Source: JANLTP01 sp031363055 (GTDB lineage Bacteria > Pseudomonadota > Gammaproteobacteria > Burkholderiales > Burkholderiaceae_E). From it: a DNA stretch of 64,000 nucleotides. Location: contig JANLTP010000164.1 in assembly GCA_031363055.1 (NCBI GenBank), positions 1 to 64,000 on the forward strand, given 5' to 3'. Below are positions 1 through 8,707 of the stretch, in pieces. Numbering within the stretch: the first letter of the stretch is position 1; each line of letters starts with the position of its first letter. The notes below the pieces were generated by a model, which worked only from the letters and a program-made list of their open reading frames with translations, searched no databases and was not told the origin of the DNA. The translations under genes and the position numbers were made by a program.

Positions 1-1
1 G

Positions 2-277
2 CTGATCGTCGGTCCGGCCGGTTATGACGATCGCAGCAGTGCCCGCTACTTGTTGCAGGTTGGTGCTGACTATTACCCGGAGGTGGGAATGCCGGTCACG
101 TCGTCGGGTCCCCTGGGCATCAGTTGGTTGCCGGGTGTCGGAGTGTCACGTGCCAAGTTGATTACCAATGAGTGGCGCTCGTTCAACATGGCGAGTATTG
201 ATGCGGCCAATCAGGATGTGGCCGGTAATGCGATGTCGACTGCAGTGTTTCGTAGCGCGCCGCCGCCGCTCGACTGA
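2..277 (+). CDS. C-terminal end of an unidentified protein (cut by window edge)
   Basis: An open frame runs in from the left edge and stops with TGA at 275-277, giving about 91 residues. I do not recognise the family. The segment is moderately hydrophobic and rich in Gly, Ala, Ser and Val, with no obvious membrane segment and no metal or nucleotide motif. It ends in a Pro-rich tail (APPPLD). The frame is open from base 2, so the true start lies outside the window. The next gene downstream is on the opposite strand, so this is the last gene of its transcription unit. Confidence 0.6.
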   Translation: MIVGPAGYDDRSSARYLLQVGADYYPEVGMPVTSSGPLGISWLPGVGVSRAKLITNEWRSFNMASIDAANQDVAGNAMSTAVFRSAPPPLD

Positions 278-340
278 GCGAAGCATCGCCCGATCGATCA
301 TAAATTCCGCGATTGAAGTCAAGCCTGACAGCCGCCTGGT

Positions 341-1435
341 CTAGCTCAACTGCAAGTTCACCATCGGCTTGTGATGATCAAAAAACACCTTGGCAATATC
401 GAGGGTGGATTCGACGCCGAGCTTCGAGCGATTGCGCGCCATGAAGCGACGAGCGGCCACCCGGCCCTCGTCGCGCAGTTGAGTCAACCACTGCCAGGAT
501 CGGTCTGTGGCCGCTCCTGACTCGGACAGGACCGCGTCGGGCGGTGGGCCGATACGATGGAAGCGAGTTTGCAGAAATGCCGATCGTGAACCGGCACTGC
601 TGGCCATCTCGCGAATGGCGTGAATGGCCTGCATCTCGGCGACCAGACTGGAATTGAAAACTATTTCAGCGGCGCGATCACGAATGCCGGCAGTATCACG
701 CGGTACTTCATCGCGCCGCTCCGGCGCAAGCTGGACCAGCACGATATCGTTGGCCTTGCCGTGTCGCACCAGGGGCCACAAAGTCGGATTGCCGCAGTAA
801 CCACCGTCCCAGTAGGCTTCGCCATTGATCTGCACGGCGCGAAAAATTTGCGGCAGGCACGCCGAGGCGGCCAGTGAATCGAGCGTAATCTCGGCGCTAC
901 CGAACACCCTGGGTAGTCCGGTTCGAACATTGGTTGCGGTCACAAATAACTGCGGGCCGGTGCGTGAACGAATCGCTTCGATATCGACGTGGGCGCTGAT
1001 AGCCGCGCGCATCGGGTTCCAATCGAGCGGATCGGTCTGGTACGGCGACACTGAGCCGGCGCCGAGCATCCAGTTATTGACCCGTTTGGTCATGAGCTCG
1101 CCAATCGGCCCCATCATGGTTTGCAACAGCGAGCGCGCCGGATGTTCGGCGACCGAGCGCCAGAACGATTCCAAGGCCTGGCAGGCTTCGCTCGGTCGGC
1201 CGTGCGCCAGGGCGCTGCAGACGATCGCGCCGTTGATGGCACCGGCACTGGTGCCGCTGATCTGGTCGATGGCCAGACTGTCGCGAGTCAGCAGATGATC
1301 GAGGACGCCCCAGGTGAAGGCTCCCCAGGCACCACCACCTTGAAGGGCCAGGCTGATCGGTTGCGGGGCCGAGCCTGCGAGGCCGGACTTCGAGGGTCTT
1401 TTCGACATTTTGACTGCTGTTCGGGATGTTGCCAT
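341..1435 (-). CDS. Patatin-like phospholipase
   Basis: Predicted serine lipid acyl hydrolase of the patatin family. With the chosen ATG (1433-1435, 364 aa) the oxyanion-hole loop LQGGGAWGAF lies near residues 31-40 and the nucleophile elbow GTSAG near 60-64, so Ser62 is the likely nucleophile. The Asp of the dyad is in the WDGGYCGNP motif in the middle of the protein. The order glycine-rich loop, GxSxG, DGG is the family signature. No signal peptide is evident. A longer frame starts at 1507 and another ATG lies at 1408, so the start is uncertain. The gene is transcribed away from the amidase at 1581. Substrate unknown. Confidence 0.85.
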   Translation of the reverse strand: MATSRTAVKMSKRPSKSGLAGSAPQPISLALQGGGAWGAFTWGVLDHLLTRDSLAIDQISGTSAGAINGAIVCSALAHGRPSEACQALESFWRSVAEHPARSLLQTMMGPIGELMTKRVNNWMLGAGSVSPYQTDPLDWNPMRAAISAHVDIEAIRSRTGPQLFVTATNVRTGLPRVFGSAEITLDSLAASACLPQIFRAVQINGEAYWDGGYCGNPTLWPLVRHGKANDIVLVQLAPERRDEVPRDTAGIRDRAAEIVFNSSLVAEMQAIHAIREMASSAGSRSAFLQTRFHRIGPPPDAVLSESGAATDRSWQWLTQLRDEGRVAARRFMARNRSKLGVESTLDIAKVFFDHHKPMVNLQLS

Positions 1436-1580
1436 GCCGTCATTGTGCGGCGCAACATAAATTCGTGCAACTGACCTATGCAGAAACCCTTGCCGGTTCG
1501 GGCGCAATTTGCGCGGCAGTTAACACTTTGCCCCAATTCGGTACGTAAAATTGTGTCTGTATATCCCTCAAAGGCCACCT

Positions 1581-2978
1581 ATGAATGAAATCTGGCGACT
1601 ATCTGCCACCGAGCTGGCCGGGCGCGTTCGCTCAAAGGAGCTGTCGGCTCGCAGCGCCTGCGTGGCGGCGCTGGCGCGGCTCGACGCGGTCAATCCGCGA
1701 GTCAACGCCGTCGTTGATCATCGCCCTGACGAGGTCTTGCAGCGCGCCGAGGAGATCGATCGTCGCATCGCGGCCGGCGACGACGTCGGTCCATTGGCTG
1801 GCGTTCCGGTGACCGTCAAGGTGAACATCGATCAAGCAGGTTTTGCAACGACCAACGGCGTGCGCCTGCAAAAAGAGCTGATCGCGACCAGCAATAGCCC
1901 GGTGGTCGATGCCTTTCTCAAGGCCGGCGCCGTCGTGCTCGGCCGCACCAATACGCCGGCCTTCTCGTATCGCTGGTTTACCGATAATCAACTGCACGGT
2001 CGCACCTTTAACCCGCGTAACCGGGACATTACCCCGGGTGGCTCCTCGGGTGGCGCTGCGGCCGCTGTGACGGTCGGAATCGGTCACCTGGCGCATGGCA
2101 CCGACATTGCCGGTTCGATCCGCTATCCGGCCTATGCGTGCGGTGTGCACGGCTTGCGGCCGAGTTTGGGACGTGTTGCCGCCTACAACGCCAGCACCGG
2201 CGACCGGCCACCAGGACCGCAGTTGACCGCAGTCTCCGGACCGATTGCTCGCACCATTGCCGATCTGCGCCTGGCGTTATCGGTTTTATCGGTCGCCGAT
2301 GCGCGCGACCCTTGGTGGGTGCCGGCACCGTTGGTGGGCCCAGAGGTGGCCAAGCGCGTTGCCTTGTGCGTTGCGCCGAACGGCCTGGCGGTCAGCCGCG
2401 AGGTCGTCGCTGCGCTCAGTGATTCGGCCGCCCGTTTGCGCGATGCCGGATGGCAGGTCGACGAACGGGCGGATACACCACCCTTGGCCGAAGCGGCCCG
2501 ATGGCAAGTCCAGTTCTGGTTGGGCGATGGCTATCAAAAAATGGTCGCGGCCGCCGAACAGGAGGGCGACCCCGGCGCGCTGGCTGCGCTGGCGGGTCAA
2601 GCCCAAGCCGTTCGAGGTCTGGATGCGGACACGCTGTCGGCGATGATGCTTCGACGCGCCACGCTATTGCGCGAGTGGCAACAGTTCTTTCTCGAGTATC
2701 CGCTGCTGTTGATGCCGGTCAGTGGCGAGCCGCCGTTTGCGCAAGACCTTGACCGGAGAGACGCGGCTAGTTATGCGCGCGTTTGGGCCGCACAGATGCC
2801 GCAGGTTGGGCTGCCATTCCTGGGTTTACCAGGCCTGACGGTCAGCACCGGCCTGAACGGCACGATCCCGATCGGCGTTCAACTGGTCGCCGGTCGGTAC
2901 CGCGAGGATCTGCTGCTGAGTGCCGGCGAAGACATCGAGGCGCGTGGAGTGCCGTTGTCTCCGATTGATCCGGTTTGA
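1581..2978 (+). CDS. Amidase (GatA/AmiE signature family)
   Basis: Predicted amidohydrolase of 465 aa using a Ser-cisSer-Lys triad. The catalytic Lys is in VPVTVKVNID, and the Ser pair is in the Gly/Ser-rich loop GGSSGGAAAA followed by GTDIAGSIR, which is the amidase signature. Length is normal for the family. I chose the ATG at 1581, preceded by an AAAGG-type ribosome site, over an upstream in-frame start at 1551. Substrate cannot be read from sequence. It is a third amidase-signature protein near the ureide locus (with AtzF and AtzE) but lies outside that operon, beside an unrelated hydrolase on the other strand. Confidence 0.85.
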   Translation: MNEIWRLSATELAGRVRSKELSARSACVAALARLDAVNPRVNAVVDHRPDEVLQRAEEIDRRIAAGDDVGPLAGVPVTVKVNIDQAGFATTNGVRLQKELIATSNSPVVDAFLKAGAVVLGRTNTPAFSYRWFTDNQLHGRTFNPRNRDITPGGSSGGAAAAVTVGIGHLAHGTDIAGSIRYPAYACGVHGLRPSLGRVAAYNASTGDRPPGPQLTAVSGPIARTIADLRLALSVLSVADARDPWWVPAPLVGPEVAKRVALCVAPNGLAVSREVVAALSDSAARLRDAGWQVDERADTPPLAEAARWQVQFWLGDGYQKMVAAAEQEGDPGALAALAGQAQAVRGLDADTLSAMMLRRATLLREWQQFFLEYPLLLMPVSGEPPFAQDLDRRDAASYARVWAAQMPQVGLPFLGLPGLTVSTGLNGTIPIGVQLVAGRYREDLLLSAGEDIEARGVPLSPIDPV

Positions 2979-2982
2979 TGTT

Positions 2983-3876
2983 TCAGGCAACTCCATTCGC
3001 CTTGAACCAGGCCAGCATCTGTGCCCACGCCGCATCGGCTGCTTCCTTGCGATACGACGGCCGATAGTCGGCATGAAACGCATGCGGCACCTCTGGATAC
3101 AGAATGAACTGGCTCGCTTTACTGTTGCGATTGCCGGTCTTCAGCGCTTCCTGCATTTTGGCGACCGCGGCCACCGGGATGCCCGAGTCGGCGCCAGCGT
3201 ATAGCCCCAGCACGGGAGCGTTCAAGGACGCGGCAACATCAAGCGGGGTGCGCGGCATGGCCGGGGGTATCGGACTCAGGCCACCGTACCAGGAGACGCC
3301 GGCCTTCATTTTTTTGCTATGTCCAACATACATCCAGACGGTGCGGCCACCGCGACACATGCCGGTAATGCCGATTTTCTTCGCGTTGATTTTCGGCTGT
3401 TTCTCCATGAACTCGACCACGCTGTCCAGGTCGGCCAGCATCTGGGTATCATCGAGTTTGTTGGCACCCGCCAGCACTTCGCGGATCTCGGTCAGTTTCG
3501 ACAGATCGCCGGTCCGGAAAAACGGATCGATTGACACGCCGACATAGCCGAGCTTGGCCAATCGACGGCAGATGTCTTTCTGATACTCGTGCATACCAAA
3601 TATTTCAGGGATGACCAATACCGCGGCGTATTTGCCAGCCTTCGCGGGCGCCGCCATATAGCCTGGCATCTGCCCGCCGGCGACGGTGACTTTGATGTCG
3701 CCCGCATCCAGGCCATCAGCAGGCGTGCGAATGACGCTTTGCGCCGCTACCGGTCCGGCCGATAGCGCGAACCCCATAGATGCGCTGGAGGCCAGAAAAC
3801 CGCGACGGTTAAAGCTGACCTCTGGCAACAGACTCTCCAGTTGGGAATCGGCAAACTTGGCTTTTTGTTCGAGCAT
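2983..3876 (-). CDS. Dienelactone hydrolase family protein, Tat-exported
   Basis: Alpha/beta hydrolase of 297 aa resembling carboxymethylenebutenolidase. The N-terminus carries NRRGFLASSASMGFAL, a twin-arginine signal after a 22-residue n-region, ending near VAAQS, so export to the periplasm is likely. The nucleophile elbow is GMCRGG with Cys in place of Ser, the acid lies in GLYAGADSG, and the His in VPHAFHADY, which matches the Cys-Asp-His triad of dienelactone hydrolases. The gene converges on the amidase with a 4-base gap between stops. The exported location is less usual than the cytoplasmic aromatic-degradation enzyme, so the natural substrate is uncertain. Confidence 0.85.
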   Translation of the reverse strand: MLEQKAKFADSQLESLLPEVSFNRRGFLASSASMGFALSAGPVAAQSVIRTPADGLDAGDIKVTVAGGQMPGYMAAPAKAGKYAAVLVIPEIFGMHEYQKDICRRLAKLGYVGVSIDPFFRTGDLSKLTEIREVLAGANKLDDTQMLADLDSVVEFMEKQPKINAKKIGITGMCRGGRTVWMYVGHSKKMKAGVSWYGGLSPIPPAMPRTPLDVAASLNAPVLGLYAGADSGIPVAAVAKMQEALKTGNRNSKASQFILYPEVPHAFHADYRPSYRKEAADAAWAQMLAWFKANGVA

Positions 3877-4177
3877 GAGACGGGCCTCCAGGACACAGTG
3901 CTAAAAAAGGGGTTGGCGATCCGAGAGCGGTGCTCCCGAATTGAACTGACATGAGCCTCAAGCATAACGTAACTCGACTGAAGCGATGGCCCATTCCAGG
4001 CGCTTTAGTGAAGTCGACAGTAGGGGCTTGGTCTCGATTTTCGATGCGTGGTCCGCGCTTGCCCTCTGCGGGCCGTGACTTAGTGCACAACTGTGTAGTT
4101 TTCCGTCACCGCCAAGCATTGCCTCCGTCACCTTCCTTGCGGACAATCGGTGCCAGTCTTACTGAACGGGAGTTGCC
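3877..4177. other. Intergenic region between divergent genes
   Basis: About 300 bases separate the minus-strand dienelactone hydrolase from the plus-strand lipoprotein, so promoters for both must lie here. I see no convincing consensus promoter, RNA gene or conserved small ORF. A short repeat of the trimer-like string CGTCACC occurs twice near 4105-4132. Confidence 0.4.
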
Positions 4178-5206
4178 ATGTTTTCTGCTCGAACCGCCAT
4201 TTCTATGGCTTTGACTTTGCTGGTTAGCGCTTGCGCAAACCCGAGCTCGGTCATCGGCCCGAGTGCTGAAGGCATTGTGTTCCCTTCGGCGATCGACTCC
4301 CCCGAACGGAGAGCGGCGGCTGACGCTGCGGCACAACCACGAGCGATCGAGCGTCGCAATGTACCTTCGGGTATTCGAGTCGCGCGCAAGGTCGATATGT
4401 ATTTGCGGGTACAGCCCGATGCAACCGGCTTGATCAACGCGCTCGACGACGGCCGGTTCACCTACATTGTGTTTCGCAACCGGACGCCGGACGGCATCGG
4501 CATTTTCGACCCCGAAGGCAAGACGATCTCGTTTGTGAAATCGGGCTCGGTGGTGGCGTTTGCAGGGCTGCACCCCGGCATCCTGGTGCGCACTGCGTTT
4601 GGCTACAGCTTTATTGCGCCCAATCCGCGTGCGACGGTCGCTGATCGTCCCGAGTTCGATGACGATCCCGAGGTGGCTGAAGCGCGTTCGCGACTGGAGG
4701 GCGAACTGTCGCAAATGGAAGCCATGCGCAAGGCCATCTCGCGGGTCGAGCGTCGCGGCACGGATGCATCGATCGATAACGCCGCCGGCGGTTCCAGTCT
4801 CGATAGTGGGGGCAATGCTTCGCGCCGTGGTGCCGAAGAACAGCCGGTGCTGGAGCGTCGCCCAAATGGCGAAACGCTGATCCGAATTTTCTTCACCGAC
4901 GGCAAGGTGGCACTCGCCAAGCCGGATGAGGGCATGCAGAAGTTGGCCAAGGAGGCCCGGGGCGCCTCGGAGGCGCTGGTCATGACTTATCCGGAGCCGG
5001 CCCAGGGCAAAGGCGGCAATGGTGCAGCCATTACCAGCGCCCGCACCGATATGGTCAAGAGCATGCTGCTCAAGAACGGCATTCCGGCCAGCAAGATCAG
5101 CATCAGCACGTCGCCCGATTCGCAGAATATTACCGACGGCATTACGGCCACTGGCAAGCCACTGAAGCGCCGCGTGGAAGTGATCTTGCGAGGCAAAAAG
5201 GGCTAA
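4178..5206 (+). CDS. Lipoprotein with VirB9/TrbG-like and OmpA-like parts
   Basis: Predicted outer-membrane or periplasmic lipoprotein of 342 aa. The N-terminus is a lipoprotein signal ending at LLVSAC. Residues about 60-150 (from VARKVDMYLRV through DDGRFTYIVFRN to YSFIAPNP) resemble the beta-rich TrbG/VirB9 domain of conjugative and type IV secretion systems, which I hold with low confidence. The C-terminal 100 residues resemble an OmpA-type peptidoglycan-binding domain: SARTDMVKSMLLKNGI, then RRVEVIL at the end. A Glu/Arg-rich linker joins them. It stands alone, with no secretion genes near it. Confidence 0.6.
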   Translation: MFSARTAISMALTLLVSACANPSSVIGPSAEGIVFPSAIDSPERRAAADAAAQPRAIERRNVPSGIRVARKVDMYLRVQPDATGLINALDDGRFTYIVFRNRTPDGIGIFDPEGKTISFVKSGSVVAFAGLHPGILVRTAFGYSFIAPNPRATVADRPEFDDDPEVAEARSRLEGELSQMEAMRKAISRVERRGTDASIDNAAGGSSLDSGGNASRRGAEEQPVLERRPNGETLIRIFFTDGKVALAKPDEGMQKLAKEARGASEALVMTYPEPAQGKGGNGAAITSARTDMVKSMLLKNGIPASKISISTSPDSQNITDGITATGKPLKRRVEVILRGKKG

Positions 5207-5256
5207 TAAAAACGGCGCCATTTTGTTCGCGTCACGTGGCACGGCGCTTGCATCAC

Positions 5257-5272
5257 ATCTTGGATACAAGAT
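5257..5272. promoter_or_regulatory. Candidate GntR operator before atzF
   Basis: ATCTTGGATACAAGAT is a 16-bp palindrome with one mismatched pair. It sits 3 bases before the atzF start and is the only such site I saw ahead of the locus. FCD-type GntR proteins commonly bind short palindromes with a TTGTATACAA-like core, and an FCD-type GntR gene closes the same gene run at 22043. The link is inference. The position also raises the possibility that atzF is leaderless or starts a little downstream. Confidence 0.45.
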
Positions 5273-5275
5273 TGA

Positions 5276-7021
5276 ATGCTCCCAATGGCGTCAGCCCCCA
5301 AGCAGCCGCACGGCAAGAATTCGCACAGTTCGAGTGCACGCCCAAGCCTCGCTGCTCAGGCTTGGTTGCTGCAACTCGACACGCCGCTTGTCCTGAGCGG
5401 CGAGGGAGCGCTGAACGGACTGCGCTTTGCGGTCAAAGACAACTTCGACGTCCAGGGCCTGCAGACCACGGCAGGTTGCCCGGGTTTTGGCTATCAGGCG
5501 CGCACAAGCGCCGTAGCGGTGCAAAAACTGCTCCAATCTGGGGCGGCGCTGATGGGCAAGACCAATCTCGATCAATTCGCCTGCGGGCTCAGCGGTACAC
5601 GTTCGCCGTGGGGCGCCGTTCCGAATGCGTTCAACCCGGAATACGTTTCGGGTGGCTCCAGCTCGGGTTCTGCCTATGTCGTTGCGACCGGTCAGGTCGA
5701 CTTTGCGCTGGGCACCGACACGGCGGGGTCTGGCCGCGTACCGGCCGGCCTGAATAATCTGGTCGGGCTCAAGCCTTCAAAAGGTCTGGTCAGCAACACT
5801 GGCGTCGTGCCGGCAGCCCAAAGCCTGGATTGTGTATCGATCTTCGCGACCGGCGTTGGCATGGCTGCTCAGGTCTTGGCGCAGCTTCAAGGCTACGACG
5901 CGCAAGACCCGTACTCACGCCGCCTGAGTCTCAAATCCGATCCATTTCCTGCCGAGTTTCGTTTCGGCGTGCCCGATCAGCTCGAATTCTTCGGCGACGA
6001 ATTGGCCAGGGCTTCATTCGGCGAATCGATTCGCCGACTCGAATCCCTTGGCGGGCGCGCAATCAACATCGATTTTTCAGCGCTCAGCGAGGCGGCATCA
6101 CTACTGTATGCAAGCGCACTGCTCGCTGAGCGTTACGCCGCCATTCGGCCGTTCTTCGACGACCACGAGGCGCAGATCATTGAACCGGTGCGCAGCATTA
6201 TCGCGGCCGGTAAACGGTATAGCGCTGCCGATCTGTTTGCCGCGCAGCAAAAACTCGCTCGCCTGGCGCAAAAGGCCTCGAGCCTTTGGGTGCAGATTGA
6301 CGTGCTGTTGGTGCCCACTGCGCCGACCCACTACCGGATCGAGAACATGCTGGCCGATCCGATCGAGCTCAATCGCCGGCTCGGCATTTACACCAATTTC
6401 GTGAACCTGCTGGATTACGCGGCCCTTGCAGTGCCGAGTTCAATTCGCGCCGACGGCTTGCCGTTCGGTATCACCTTGATCGCACCGGCTACCTGCGATT
6501 GGCAACTGGCTGAACTAGGCCAGCGATTTCACTTGGGCGCCGCTCACAACGGCGCGCTGTCGCAAGGTGCGACCGATAAGCCGCTGCCGGCCGCGCAAGC
6601 GATCGCAGGCTTGCGACCGGCTGCGACCATTCGGGTAGCAGTGGTCGGTGCCCATCTGTCCGGCATGCCACTGAACTCGCAACTACTCGAGCGCGGCGCC
6701 GTGCTGGTTTCGAAAACCGCAACGGCGCCGAACTATCGCTTGTTCGCGTTGCGCGAATCTACGCCGCCCAAGCCTGGCTTGTTGCGGGTCGGCGATGGCC
6801 AGGGCCATTGCATTGAAGTCGAAATCTGGGAAATGCCCAGCGAGCACTATGGCTCCTTTGTCGCGCTGATTGCCTCGCCGCTCGGAATCGGCGTTTTGCA
6901 ACTAGCCGATCAAGGCCGGGTGCAGGGCTTTGTCTGCGAACCTCAGGGGCTGCACGATGCGCTTGATATCAGCGAGTACGGTGGCTGGCGCAACTATCTG
7001 AGCGCCGTCCACAAAAAGTAA
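5276..7021 (+). CDS. atzF: Allophanate hydrolase
   Basis: Cytoplasmic amidase of 581 aa that splits allophanate (urea-1-carboxylate) into two ammonia and two CO2. The amidase domain covers about residues 1-440, with catalytic Lys in FAVKDNFD and the Ser pair in SGGSSSGSAYVVATG followed by GTDTAGSGRVPAG. The C-terminal domain (about 460-581, starting near IRVAVVGAHLSGMPLN and including WEMP) is the extra domain typical of AtzF/DUR1,2 allophanate hydrolases and absent from plain amidases. The N-terminus is somewhat shorter than in well-studied AtzF; an alternative start is the ATG at 5285. It opens the ureide locus and is the final step of the inferred pathway. Confidence 0.9.
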   Translation: MLPMASAPKQPHGKNSHSSSARPSLAAQAWLLQLDTPLVLSGEGALNGLRFAVKDNFDVQGLQTTAGCPGFGYQARTSAVAVQKLLQSGAALMGKTNLDQFACGLSGTRSPWGAVPNAFNPEYVSGGSSSGSAYVVATGQVDFALGTDTAGSGRVPAGLNNLVGLKPSKGLVSNTGVVPAAQSLDCVSIFATGVGMAAQVLAQLQGYDAQDPYSRRLSLKSDPFPAEFRFGVPDQLEFFGDELARASFGESIRRLESLGGRAINIDFSALSEAASLLYASALLAERYAAIRPFFDDHEAQIIEPVRSIIAAGKRYSAADLFAAQQKLARLAQKASSLWVQIDVLLVPTAPTHYRIENMLADPIELNRRLGIYTNFVNLLDYAALAVPSSIRADGLPFGITLIAPATCDWQLAELGQRFHLGAAHNGALSQGATDKPLPAAQAIAGLRPAATIRVAVVGAHLSGMPLNSQLLERGAVLVSKTATAPNYRLFALRESTPPKPGLLRVGDGQGHCIEVEIWEMPSEHYGSFVALIASPLGIGVLQLADQGRVQGFVCEPQGLHDALDISEYGGWRNYLSAVHKK

Positions 7022-7052
7022 TAACTCAACTGAACGCCGTAGGGAAACCGTT

Positions 7053-8690
7053 ATGAAACATCCGCGCTTGAATTTGAATCGTCGCCAGGTGCTGAAGGCG
7101 GCCTCGGCTACGGGCGTCGCTGCCTCAAGCGTCGCCGCCGCGATCATGCCGTCGGCGGCCCATGCACAAGATCGCCGTGACACCCTGCTCGTGGCTAATG
7201 AATTCGGCCCGAACATGCTGGACATCCATGGGCTCGGCGCCAATCGACCCAGCTACGGAGTCGCCTGGAACGTCTATGACCGTCTGATGACCTATGGCCG
7301 CAAAAAGGGTGCCGACGGCAACCCGATTTACGACTACAACAAGCTCGAGCCGGAACTGGCTGAACGCTGGAAGATGGACGCCGATGGCGGTGGTGTGACC
7401 TTCAGCTTGCGCAAGGACGCAAAGTTTCACGATGGCACACCGGTGACGGCGCGCGATGTCAAATGGAGTTTTGACCGGGCACTCGGCATGGGCGGTTTTC
7501 CGACCTTCCAGATGAAGGCTGGTTCGCTGGAAGAGCCAGCGCAATTCACCGTCGTCGACGACCTTACGTTTCATGTCAAGTTCCTGCGCAAGGACAAGCT
7601 CAGCATGCCGGACATGGCGGTGCCGGTGGCGTCTATCTACAACTCGACCTTGGCCAAAAAACAGGCGACCGAAAAAGATCCGTGGGCGGCCGAATGGCTG
7701 AAGACCAATACGGCCGGTGGCGGTGCCTACAAGGTGGCGGGCTGGAAGCCAGGTCAGGAAATTGTGTTCGAGCGATTCGACGATTGGAAGAGCGGACCCT
7801 TGCCGAAGATCATGCGGATCATCCAGCGCGACATTCCGTCCGCCGGTAATCGGCGCGCGCTGCTGCAACGCGGTGACATCGACATTACCTACAGTTTGCC
7901 ACCGAAGGACTTCGCCGACTTCGCTGGTGAAAAAGGCAAGGTCAAGGTGGCCAGTCTGCCGATCGAGAACGCCATCTTTTACCTCGGCATGAACACCGCC
8001 AAGCCGCCGTTCAATAACCTCAAGGTGCGGCAGGCGGTTGCCTATGCGTTGCCCTATGACAAGCTGTACGAGTCGGCCTTCTATGGCCGCGGCATCAAGT
8101 TGTACGGCGGCAGTGCCGAGCCGAAAACCGCCACCTGGCCACAAGCGCATGGCTACAAGACCGATCTCGCCAAGGCCAAGCAACTGATGACCGAATCCGG
8201 CATTGGCTCGATCGATACCGCACTCTCGTTTGATCTGGGCGGCGCCACCATTTCCGAGCCGGCCGCGATCCTGATCCAGGAGGCGCTCGGTCAGATCGGC
8301 ATCAAGCTGTCGCTGAACAAGATACCCGGTGCGAATTGGCGCGCGGCGCTGCTCAAGAAAGACATGCCGATGATCATCAACCGCTTCGGTGGCTGGTTGA
8401 ACTATCCGGAGTATTTTTTCTACTGGTGTTATCACGGCCAGAACGCAGTGTTCAACACCATGAGTTACCAGAACGCCACGATGGACAAGCTCATCACCAA
8501 CGCGCGCTTTGCCGAGAGCAAATTGCTTTACGACGGGATGGTCAAGGATATGGTGAAACTCTCGAACGAAGAAGTGCCGCGCATTCCCTTGGTGCAGCCG
8601 ATGCAAGATGTCGCCATGCAGCCCAACATCAGTGGCTACACCTACTGGTTTCACCTTGAGCCGGATTACCGGCAATTGGTGAAGGGTTAG
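7053..8690 (+). CDS. ABC importer substrate-binding protein (peptide/nickel family 5)
   Basis: Periplasmic binding protein of 545 aa, family SBP_bac_5 (Opp/Dpp/Nik type). A twin-arginine-like signal LNRRQVLKAASATGVAAS is followed by cleavage near AAHAQD. The body has the family hallmarks: LEPELAERWKMDADG, FSLRKDAKFHDGTPVTARDV and RQAVAYALPYDKL. It sits 31 bases after atzF and 17 bases before its permease, so it is co-transcribed. The context (allophanate hydrolase upstream, atzGEH downstream of its ATPases) suggests import of a ureide or related nitrogen compound rather than peptides. Ligand specificity is inference. Confidence 0.9.
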   Translation: MKHPRLNLNRRQVLKAASATGVAASSVAAAIMPSAAHAQDRRDTLLVANEFGPNMLDIHGLGANRPSYGVAWNVYDRLMTYGRKKGADGNPIYDYNKLEPELAERWKMDADGGGVTFSLRKDAKFHDGTPVTARDVKWSFDRALGMGGFPTFQMKAGSLEEPAQFTVVDDLTFHVKFLRKDKLSMPDMAVPVASIYNSTLAKKQATEKDPWAAEWLKTNTAGGGAYKVAGWKPGQEIVFERFDDWKSGPLPKIMRIIQRDIPSAGNRRALLQRGDIDITYSLPPKDFADFAGEKGKVKVASLPIENAIFYLGMNTAKPPFNNLKVRQAVAYALPYDKLYESAFYGRGIKLYGGSAEPKTATWPQAHGYKTDLAKAKQLMTESGIGSIDTALSFDLGGATISEPAAILIQEALGQIGIKLSLNKIPGANWRAALLKKDMPMIINRFGGWLNYPEYFFYWCYHGQNAVFNTMSYQNATMDKLITNARFAESKLLYDGMVKDMVKLSNEEVPRIPLVQPMQDVAMQPNISGYTYWFHLEPDYRQLVKG

Positions 8691-8707
8691 CGCCACTGAA
8701 CCTCGAG

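Noticed and set aside
4106..5269. A 387-codon minus-strand frame
   Set aside because: It is the antisense of the lipoprotein gene; the plus frame has a lipobox and OmpA-like end, this one has nothing.
5207..5275. A guanidine or urea-type riboswitch before allophanate hydrolase
   Set aside because: The leader is only about 70 bases and lacks the conserved ACGR-type loops; only the GntR-like dyad is visible.
7125..8696. A 523-codon open frame on the minus strand
   Set aside because: It lies exactly opposite the ABC receptor gene, is rich in His, Arg and Val as an antisense shadow, and has no family motif.
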